This document shows, piece after piece, positions 7,554 through 13,554 of a DNA stretch of 15,372 nucleotides (the stretch's first letter is position 1; each line of letters starts with the position of its first letter). The notes beneath the pieces were generated by a model. It saw only the letters and a list, made by a program, of their open reading frames with translations. It made no database searches and was not told where the DNA came from. This DNA comes from Candidatus Zixiibacteriota bacterium (lineage in GTDB: Bacteria > Zixibacteria > MSB-5A5 > GN15 > JAAZOE01). The position numbers and the translations under genes were made by a program. The stretch spans positions 1-15,372 of the forward strand of contig JAUUYJ010000024.1 of assembly GCA_030588275.1 (NCBI GenBank). Direction: 5' to 3'.

Positions 7554-9695
7554 ATGTCAAAGATAAATGGAAAAAATAGCCTGATATCAGGACTTTGGTA
7601 TCGCCGTCCGACTCTCTGGGTTGCTGTCGTTCTTCTAACCTGTATTATCTGGGGGGGGATCCGAACTTATAATATCTATAATTATGAGCTCCCCTCGATT
7701 GAAGAAGTCTATAACATTGAGCCACCCCTAAAGACGAAGATTTATGCTTCTGATGGCACACTTTTGCAGGAATTCTTTAATCAGAACCGAGCCTTAACCC
7801 CGTTTCACAAAATGCCACCCCACCTGATTGAGATGCTTATCTCCGTTGAGGATCAGGAGTTCTACTCGCATTGGGGTATCAATATGCGTCGCATATTTAT
7901 CATGGCGGCGACAAATCTAATGAAAATGAAGATCAAGGGTGGGGCTTCGACCGTTACGCAACAATTGGCCCGAATGCTCTTTTTGAATCGGAAACAGACT
8001 CTGGGACGGAAAATCAAGGAGGCTCTGACCGCTGTCAAGCTGGAACGGACCTACTCCAAATCAGAAATTCTGGAAATGTATCTCAACCTCTACTATTTCC
8101 ATCGCGCCTATGGTGTTTCCTCCGCCGCTCACGCCTTTTTTAATAAACCGATTGGGGAGTTAAGCGTTTCCGATTGCGCCATACTTCTGGGGATGCTTAA
8201 AGGGCCGGTTATAAACTCTCCCTTCAATAATCCTGATAAAGCACTCCAAGCCCGGAATCGAGTTCTGTTTGCTTATTTCAAGAATGGTGGTCTCGATAGG
8301 GGTGTTTATGATTCTTTGAGGGTCTTACCGCTCGAATTTAATCCGCCTGAAAAAGAACCGGGAAAGGCTCCCTATTTTACTGAGTATATCAGGCAGTATA
8401 TTGAAAAAATATATGGCGTCGATAAGCTTTACAACAGCGGCTTGACCGTTTATACCACTTTGGACTGGCCCTTGCAACAGGCGGCGGAACTGGCGATTAA
8501 AAACCATCTTGATTCTTTGCAGGCCAAGATAGATTCCCGATACAGTATCAATAACCCCAAATATACTGAGGTATTGCGCGATACGTTGGATGAGAATGGG
8601 GATAGTGTCCGGGTTTATAAACAGATTCAGGGGGCGGCCGTATCAATTGAGAACATTACCGGAAATGTTCTGGCGATGGTTGGTGGGCGAGATTTCAATA
8701 AGACAAAATTTAATCGTGCCGTTCAGGCTCCCCGCCAGCCGGGATCAGCGTTTAAACCGTTTATCTATACCGCCGCGATTGACAATGGATGGACCCCCGA
8801 TTCGATCCTGTTTGATAATTCGATTGTTCTTGATATCCCCGGAAGTAAAGATTGGCGACCACACAATTTTGACGATAAGTATCTGGGACGGATGACAATC
8901 CGAACCGGGTTAAAAAAATCCCGAAACATGATCGCCATAAAGCTATTGTTAAAGATACGCCCGGAACTTGTTATCTTCTATGCGAAAGAGATGGGGATTA
9001 AATCTCCGCTCCGAGCCGTTCCGTCGCTTGCCATTGGAACCAGCGAGGTCTTTCTTCAGGAATTGGCTTCCGCTTATACCGTCTTCCCCAACGGTGGAAT
9101 ACGAATTGAGCCGCGCCATATCATCAAGATTGAAGATCGCTACGGAAATATCCTTGAGGATAACAGCGTTGTGGCAAAAGAGGAGGTCCTCTCTGAGACG
9201 ACCGCCTATATCATGGTAAATATGATGCAATCGGTGATGGAACCGGGTGGGACCGGCTACGGAGCCAGATGGCGTGGATTTACTCGTCCGGCAGGTGGGA
9301 AAACCGGAACTTCGGACGATTTCCGGGACAACTGGTTTATGGGGTACACACCTCAAGTTACTTCCGGAGTCTGGGTTGGTTTTGACGACAACACCTCTAT
9401 CGGGTACAACATGACAGGCTCGGCCAATGGTTTGCCGATATGGACCAAAATTATGCTGGCGGCTCATCAGGACCTGCCAGTTGAGGATTTCGAGGTGCCA
9501 ACCGGTATCACCGTTGTTGACATTTGTTCCGAAACCTCGGAGTTGGCCACGATTCATTGTCGGGAAATTATCCATGAGGTGTTTACCGATTATACGATTC
9601 CGACTGAAAGCTGTCACATTCATACCGAGGCAGGTATATCGGTTGATGATCCTTCCGGGCAACCGCCCGATACAAGCGATACTTTTCGGTTTTAG
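7554..9695 (+). CDS. class A penicillin-binding protein (PBP1A-like, bifunctional)
   Basis: This 713-residue bitopic enzyme polymerises lipid II and cross-links peptidoglycan in the periplasm. One N-terminal transmembrane helix spans about residues 19-36. The GT51 glycosyltransferase domain (about 60-235) has SVEDQEFYSHWG with catalytic Glu99, GGASTVTQQLAR (129-140), RKIKEALTAVKLE and SEILEMYLNLYYF. The transpeptidase domain (about 355-640) has SAFK at 398-401 (active-site Ser398), SRN at 456-458 and KTGTS at 583-587. All catalytic motifs are intact. The short C-terminal tail contains Cys658, Cys669 and Cys687, as seen in many PBP1A-type proteins. The start was chosen for the complete membrane anchor; only a weak AGG at 7543-7545 lies upstream. 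It is transcribed divergently from tyrS and looks monocistronic, with no clear terminator visible. Confidence 0.95.
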   Translation: MSKINGKNSLISGLWYRRPTLWVAVVLLTCIIWGGIRTYNIYNYELPSIEEVYNIEPPLKTKIYASDGTLLQEFFNQNRALTPFHKMPPHLIEMLISVEDQEFYSHWGINMRRIFIMAATNLMKMKIKGGASTVTQQLARMLFLNRKQTLGRKIKEALTAVKLERTYSKSEILEMYLNLYYFHRAYGVSSAAHAFFNKPIGELSVSDCAILLGMLKGPVINSPFNNPDKALQARNRVLFAYFKNGGLDRGVYDSLRVLPLEFNPPEKEPGKAPYFTEYIRQYIEKIYGVDKLYNSGLTVYTTLDWPLQQAAELAIKNHLDSLQAKIDSRYSINNPKYTEVLRDTLDENGDSVRVYKQIQGAAVSIENITGNVLAMVGGRDFNKTKFNRAVQAPRQPGSAFKPFIYTAAIDNGWTPDSILFDNSIVLDIPGSKDWRPHNFDDKYLGRMTIRTGLKKSRNMIAIKLLLKIRPELVIFYAKEMGIKSPLRAVPSLAIGTSEVFLQELASAYTVFPNGGIRIEPRHIIKIEDRYGNILEDNSVVAKEEVLSETTAYIMVNMMQSVMEPGGTGYGARWRGFTRPAGGKTGTSDDFRDNWFMGYTPQVTSGVWVGFDDNTSIGYNMTGSANGLPIWTKIMLAAHQDLPVEDFEVPTGITVVDICSETSELATIHCREIIHEVFTDYTIPTESCHIHTEAGISVDDPSGQPPDTSDTFRF

Positions 9696-9896
9696 GCTAC
9701 TGCTTTTGGGTATTTAATGAACCGTTTCGCCAAGGCTCAGGAATTAGAAGGACTATTAGGCAGTATCTCGATTCCTTGCGTACTTTGTTTCTTCTGTAGA
9801 TACGTTGACGCGCCGTCGCTTCGCTCCTACTGCTACTAAAAACTGCTTGACAAACAGTCGTTGTATAATTAATTAGTGGCTCACCGTTTTAGTGAT
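9696..9896. other. intergenic region between PBP1A and tRNA-Leu
   Basis: This stretch of about 200 bases has no credible coding sequence. It must hold the end signal of the PBP1A transcript and the tRNA promoter. I see no clear hairpin with a T-tract after the PBP1A stop. The only promoter-like elements are those listed at 9847-9869. Confidence 0.6.
9847..9869 (+). promoter_or_regulatory. candidate tRNA-Leu promoter with unusually short spacing
   Basis: A perfect -10 hexamer TATAAT (9864-9869) lies 27 bases before the tRNA, a fitting distance for a tRNA promoter. A perfect TTGACA (9847-9852) precedes it by only 11 bases instead of 16-18, so the two are unlikely to work as a standard pair. 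The base pairs at the canonical -35 distance (9841-9846) do not resemble the consensus. The -10 is more believable than the pairing. Confidence 0.4.
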
Positions 9897-9983
9897 GCCG
9901 GAGTGGTGAAATTGGTAGACGCAGGGGACTCAAAATCCCCCGATGGCAACATCATGTCGGTTCGATTCCGACCTCCGGCACCA
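9897..9983 (+). tRNA. tRNA-Leu (anticodon CAA)
   Basis: This is an 87-base class II tRNA. The acceptor stem pairs GCCGGAG (9897-9903) with CTCCGGC (9973-9979), followed by discriminator A and an encoded CCA (9981-9983). The D-arm contains TTGGTAGAC. The anticodon stem GGGGA/TCCCC (9924-9928 with 9936-9940) holds the loop CTCAAAA, giving anticodon CAA at 9931-9933, which reads UUG leucine codons. A long variable arm (about 9941-9956) confirms the Leu class. The T-arm TCGG-TTCGATT-CCGA is complete. It stands alone between the PBP1A gene and the minus-strand protease region. Confidence 0.97.
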
Positions 9984-9998
9984 TTATCAATGGTTTTT
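9980..9998 (+). terminator. short terminator-like hairpin overlapping the tRNA CCA end
   Basis: ACCATT (9980-9985) pairs with AATGGT (9989-9994) around a 3-base ATC loop, followed by a run of T at 9994-9998. The stem uses the discriminator base and the CCA of the tRNA itself, so it could end transcription right behind the tRNA. It is short (6 bp), hence modest confidence. Confidence 0.45.
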
Positions 9999-10040
9999 GG
10001 GAAATTCAATTATCTCCAGAAAATACAAGTCTTTCTGTAC

Positions 10041-10087
10041 CCCCCGACAGCCGCATTGAGTCAGACCTCAGGCACCATTACCAATGG
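10041..10087 (+). repeat. degenerate copy of the tRNA-Leu 3' half
   Basis: Positions 10064-10087 match 9970-9993 (the end of the T-arm, the 3' acceptor strand, CCA and the trailing hairpin) at 22 of 24 bases. Just upstream, 10041-10056 matches 9937-9952 (anticodon-stem end and variable arm) at 12 of 16, with a deletion of about 10 bases between the two blocks. The 5' half of a tRNA is not recognisable. It is best read as the eroded remnant of a tandemly duplicated tRNA-Leu. An attachment-site repeat is the alternative, but similarity extending beyond the 3' end favours decay. Confidence 0.55.
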
Positions 10088-10307
10088 CCATTGTGATTCC
10101 ATATACTGATTTAAAGAAATTAACTAATCAGCATTATTGCCCAACCGGTTCATACTTGGCAACAGCTCAAAATAGTAATTGATATACTCTTCAAATAATG
10201 TTCAATAATCTAAATGCCGGATGACGTTAGCATCCTATTATAAACCTCTCCAACATTCATCAATCCCTAATAAACGACCAAGCGTTCAAGCAGAACGGTA
10301 AAACCTA
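10088..10307. other. AT-rich intergenic spacer, no gene seen
   Basis: These 220 bases contain no convincing open reading frame or RNA gene. A small hairpin GGATG/CATCC at 10219-10235 with a 7-base loop lies downstream of the minus-strand gene that ends at 10308. Read on that strand it is followed by an AT-rich but not T-only tract, so it is only a weak terminator candidate. Confidence 0.5.
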
Positions 10308-10931
10308 CTAGTCGTTATCGCCAGAACCTTCTGCCTTTTTCGCTTTTAGTGAGGCTTCCTTCTTTTTCTGCTTTTCCAGTCTGTTCATCTCTGCTTTTCT
10401 TTGGTCAACCAGATTATTTATTCGGGGAAAATCCTTTCCAAAGTCTCGCATCGCCATTACTTCAAAGATGGAATAATCATGAAAGCTTGAGATGAAGCGA
10501 AGATTGGTCATATTCACGACTTCATCATCGCTTAATGCAACCTTATCTATTCCACCAAGAGCCGAGGTTGATAATTTGGCGAAGATCGGCGCATATACTT
10601 TACTGGTGATTTCACCCGCTATCATAATATAAAATATTTCAGTAGAAATTGAGCGACCGGTTATTATTTCCTGCCACGAATCTCCCCTTGCACGTACCTT
10701 GGCGATCTGATTGATGGAAGATTTCGTCCTTGTGGCAATTAACAGAATTACCGGAACATCCTCGATATCGACACCCTGTTTGATTATGACATCTACCTGA
10801 CCGGCTTCAACTTCAAAATGCTTCGCGGCGGCGGTTAGGTACGATTGGTCGAATTCGCTCGCCGTGACCAGTCCAGCTATCCCAAAGCAGAACAAGGCTA
10901 CCAGTATTATTGGAAACTTTGCGTAACGCAT
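10308..10931 (-). CDS. exported protein of unknown function with internal repeat
   Basis: This 207-residue protein has a clear signal peptide (MRYAKF, a hydrophobic core, cleavage near VTAS-EF at about residue 25). The mature part shows a helical pattern that occurs twice: about 50-90 (VDIEDVPVILLIATRTKSSI, then KVRARGDSWQEI) and about 132-170 (LSDDEVVNMTNLRFISSF, then AMRDFGKDFPRI). The pattern D-x-x-V/I-x-hydrophobic ... R-x-x-G-x-x-x-x-x-I recurs in unnamed exported proteins of several Gram-negative phyla; I recall the pattern but cannot name a family. The last 40 residues are Lys/Glu-rich and probably form a charged helix. AAGGGGAGA lies 4-5 bases before the ATG. It is transcribed in the same direction as the upstream sorting-domain gene, but the gap of 163 bases suggests its own promoter. 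Confidence 0.75.
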   Translation of the reverse strand: MRYAKFPIILVALFCFGIAGLVTASEFDQSYLTAAAKHFEVEAGQVDVIIKQGVDIEDVPVILLIATRTKSSINQIAKVRARGDSWQEIITGRSISTEIFYIMIAGEITSKVYAPIFAKLSTSALGGIDKVALSDDEVVNMTNLRFISSFHDYSIFEVMAMRDFGKDFPRINNLVDQRKAEMNRLEKQKKKEASLKAKKAEGSGDND

Positions 10932-10995
10932 ATTATCTCCCCTTATCTAATATATTATTCGATTTGTGTGTAGAACCCAAGATGTTTCTGAAAGG

Positions 10996-11024
10996 AATAT
11001 AGCGTAATTTTAGAAATAGTACAA
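10996..11024 (-). promoter_or_regulatory. possible promoter for the 10308-10931 gene
   Basis: On the minus strand, TTGTAC (11019-11024) and TATATT (10996-11001) are separated by 17 bases. The -10 is five of six to consensus and the -35 only three of six. The position, about 65 bases before the start codon, is reasonable. A weaker alternative closer to the gene cannot be excluded. Confidence 0.3.
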
Positions 11025-11094
11025 GAATTATGAACGAGTATTATTGATCTGCGAAAATCTGTCGTGATGTACCACTTGACTCAAATGATTATTC

Positions 11095-11625
11095 CTATTT
11101 CATGAGCAGCATCTTTTTTGTTACAACCTGCTTTTCAGTTGTGATGCGATACATATAAACTCCGGTCGCTACCGTTTTCCCATCCTCATCCTGGCCATCC
11201 CAAACGGTTTGATATTGACCAGTCGATCTGTTTTGGGCTACCAGCGTTTTAATATGTTGGCCAAGGATATTATAGACAGCAATATTAACATATCCGGAGG
11301 ATGAAAGATTATACTCAATTGTAGTCGTCGGATTGAACGGGTTAGGGTAATTTTGCTTTAGTTCAAACTCAATGCGATATTCGTTGATATCATCGATATC
11401 GGTTGGGATTTCCAATTCGATAAAAAAGCCGCCTTCGGTGGAAAACTCCCCATCGGATGATTGGCCCGAACTGGTTAGGCCTGTCATCATCTGACAAGTT
11501 AAATTATCTGAACTTGACTTCCCCCCTCCGGAGTTGACAGTCAGTTGCTTGTGCGATAAAGTTTGCCCTATCGCCGGCAGGGATAAAATCAGAAGGGCCA
11601 TCATCGGAATCAATATCTTTTTCAT
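11095..11625 (-). CDS. small secreted protein with T9SS type A sorting domain
   Basis: This 176-residue protein is mostly a sorting signal. The signal peptide ends near AIGQ (residue about 21). A short segment follows of the type SGGGKSSSDNL...GLTSSGQSSDGEFSTEGGFF, a Gly/Ser pattern seen in many FCB-group secreted proteins. From about residue 90 comes a complete C-terminal Ig-like sorting domain: NYPNPFNPTTTIEYNL, VNIAVYNILGQHIKTL, GQYQTVWDGQDEDGKTVATGVYMYRI, ending KKMLLMK. In known T9SS bacteria this domain directs export across the outer membrane and is removed by PorU. No enzymatic domain is left room for. AGAGG lies 4-8 bases before the ATG. It follows the M6 protease gene on the same strand by 86 bases, with no terminator visible between them. 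Confidence 0.85.
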   Translation of the reverse strand: MKKILIPMMALLILSLPAIGQTLSHKQLTVNSGGGKSSSDNLTCQMMTGLTSSGQSSDGEFSTEGGFFIELEIPTDIDDINEYRIEFELKQNYPNPFNPTTTIEYNLSSSGYVNIAVYNILGQHIKTLVAQNRSTGQYQTVWDGQDEDGKTVATGVYMYRITTEKQVVTKKMLLMK

Positions 11626-11711
11626 ACCGCCTCTTTTTCGTTTATTCTACCTTTTGCTTCTCTCGTACCAACGGTCTTTTTATTTAGTGACTAATAGTTT
11701 TCAATATTTCG

Positions 11712-13544
11712 CTAATTGGCATACTTTAAGACTTTAAACGTCGCTCCATTCTGTATTCTCATTTTACTTCTTATTGTGGCTCTGTTCGCCTGTTCGATAT
11801 ATGATTCCCAAAACTGGACCGGACTGTTAGTACCATCAACGTTCATTGTTCCATTGGCAATAATGGAAATGTCTGGTGCCATCTCAATAATCGCTCCCGA
11901 TTCAATCGTTAGGGTGCGACCTACAGGGATAGTCACGTTTGAAGCCATATAATGCGGTCCATTTGACGACGTAAGCGGTCCACCGTTACCATCATAAACT
12001 TCACCCTCTAACCAGGGGCCAAGCCTAAACGAAATTGAAGTTGACTTGAGATTCCCAACGGCGCAAATATTTAGTCCGCCGGGTGATCCATCGGTCAGAT
12101 AGCAGGCTGGATTTGTCGTATCATTGATAGCGGTGCGAAGATATGCCGGACTCAGGTTTGCATCATTTATCCGACCATCTACTAAGATTGAGCCATCTGG
12201 CCTGAAGAGATAGACTTCATCTGGTGGGCCCTCGGCGTTCCCGTGTACGGTGTTGTTAATTCGATAGACCAGCATACCAATTTTTGGAATTGAACGTTCA
12301 AATATATTCCAGTTCGTTGATCTGAATTCGACGATGAAAAACTCATCGGTCGAGTACGGAGAATTGATTCTATAGACATTGCTATCGGCCATTCCAAGGA
12401 CGTTGAGTTTATAGACGCCTGGTTCTGAGATTACCGGAATTGAATCGATCCAATGGCCATATTTAAACTGCATATAAGAACTTGTGTACTGCGGCGGATC
12501 GGCGTTCCACTCCATCAAATCCCAGCTACCTACCGGGTTGAGATGTGATGCCGCCGAATCATAATGATACAGGTCCGGGGCACCCATCGAGTGGAACAAC
12601 TCGTGGCATAAAACACTTACATCATAAGCCCATTCAATTTGGAGATTATAATCGAGTGCCTTTGCCCCATTTATATCTACCTCATACTTATAAATTTGAT
12701 AGCGATGAGGCCAGAGAAGGTCACCCCAATCACCCGTCCCGCCCCTGATAATAAAGCAGATATTATCAACAAAACCATCTGCATCACCATCAATATCTAA
12801 TTCAACCGGTATCTCCGCTTTGATAGCTTCAAGGGCGTCCCGCAAAAGATCCTGTTCTCTATCCATTCTATCAAGGAAATCTGTGTATCCATCCTCATTA
12901 TCAATTGAATCATATGGTTGATAGTAGTTTCGCTCTTTGCTATCCTGATACGAAAGGTTTGTGTTTGAATCGCATGAGGGATAAATGGTCGTCTCTATAT
13001 GGAGCCTCTGACGTGAAACGGACCAATAATAATTACGAAGCGAATTTCTACTTGGAGCAGTATCTTCGTTGAAAGTAGAATCAAAATAACTTCGAGGTGT
13101 AACAAACTCAGAGTCATCGGCGAAACGAATCAAGACCGAGAGGTTGTTAAAATCACCCAGCGTTGGTGCTTTTGACGCATCCAGGATAGATCTGAAATCA
13201 TCAATCCGAGTCTGATAATCATCCGGTAATGGGTCGGCACCATGCTTCATATTATTCTGCCCCGGAACATCTATTCCGACAATTTTGGCTGAGGGGATAG
13301 CTTTTTCGTTTTCATATTCGGCATAAACCCAATAGCGGGTCACTTGATCTTTAACGATTGTGAAGCCATCAGTATCGTGCAGGCGACGATAGAATTCGTC
13401 GCCGGAAATAAAACATGTGACCGAGTCTCCGTTCGGCTGAACGATGACACGAGGAATGTCTCTCAGGTAAGCTGCCTCCGATACCGCACTAAAAAGCATC
13501 GCGGCAAGAAGAAGCATTGCCAATATTTGGCCAGCACTTTTCAT
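11712..13544 (-). CDS. M6-family (immune inhibitor A-like) secreted metalloprotease, copy 1
   Basis: This is a 610-residue secreted zinc endopeptidase. The signal peptide is MKSAG... with likely cleavage near SEAA-YL (about residue 25). The N-terminal propeptide-like region has the family marks VQPNGDSVTCFISGDEF (35-51). The catalytic part carries HELFHSMGAPDLYHY, with zinc ligands His314 and His318, catalytic Glu315 and a probable third ligand Asp324. A downstream WDLMEW supplies a Met-turn-like Met344. DIDGDADGFVD (250-260) is a probable calcium-binding loop. The C-terminal 100 residues resemble the start of a right-handed beta-helix (VYDGNGGPL, VPVG-TLTIE-GA-I patterns). They end in MRIQNGATFKV, shared with the neighbouring paralog. 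There is no canonical T9SS domain. The gene begins 10 bases after the stop of copy 2. The only Shine-Dalgarno-like GGAG is about 15 bases before the ATG, so translation may depend on coupling. Confidence 0.9.
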   Translation of the reverse strand: MKSAGQILAMLLLAAMLFSAVSEAAYLRDIPRVIVQPNGDSVTCFISGDEFYRRLHDTDGFTIVKDQVTRYWVYAEYENEKAIPSAKIVGIDVPGQNNMKHGADPLPDDYQTRIDDFRSILDASKAPTLGDFNNLSVLIRFADDSEFVTPRSYFDSTFNEDTAPSRNSLRNYYWSVSRQRLHIETTIYPSCDSNTNLSYQDSKERNYYQPYDSIDNEDGYTDFLDRMDREQDLLRDALEAIKAEIPVELDIDGDADGFVDNICFIIRGGTGDWGDLLWPHRYQIYKYEVDINGAKALDYNLQIEWAYDVSVLCHELFHSMGAPDLYHYDSAASHLNPVGSWDLMEWNADPPQYTSSYMQFKYGHWIDSIPVISEPGVYKLNVLGMADSNVYRINSPYSTDEFFIVEFRSTNWNIFERSIPKIGMLVYRINNTVHGNAEGPPDEVYLFRPDGSILVDGRINDANLSPAYLRTAINDTTNPACYLTDGSPGGLNICAVGNLKSTSISFRLGPWLEGEVYDGNGGPLTSSNGPHYMASNVTIPVGRTLTIESGAIIEMAPDISIIANGTMNVDGTNSPVQFWESYIEQANRATIRSKMRIQNGATFKVLKYAN

Positions 13545-13554
13545 TTGATATCGA

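Noticed and set aside
8949..9662. Long antisense open frame (237 codons) inside the PBP1A gene
   Set aside because: It lies opposite the transpeptidase domain, whose motifs are all intact on the + strand. The antisense product is Arg/Cys-rich and low in sense-like composition, typical of a shadow frame.
9970..10087. Active integration site of a mobile element
   Set aside because: The repeats are only about 94 bases apart with no integrase or cargo between them. Similarity extends into the variable arm, which fits a decayed tandem tRNA better. Kept only as an alternative.
9876..10109. Open frame running through the tRNA-Leu and its repeat
   Set aside because: It is accounted for by the tRNA on the same strand. 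It has no Shine-Dalgarno and its protein has no recognisable fold.
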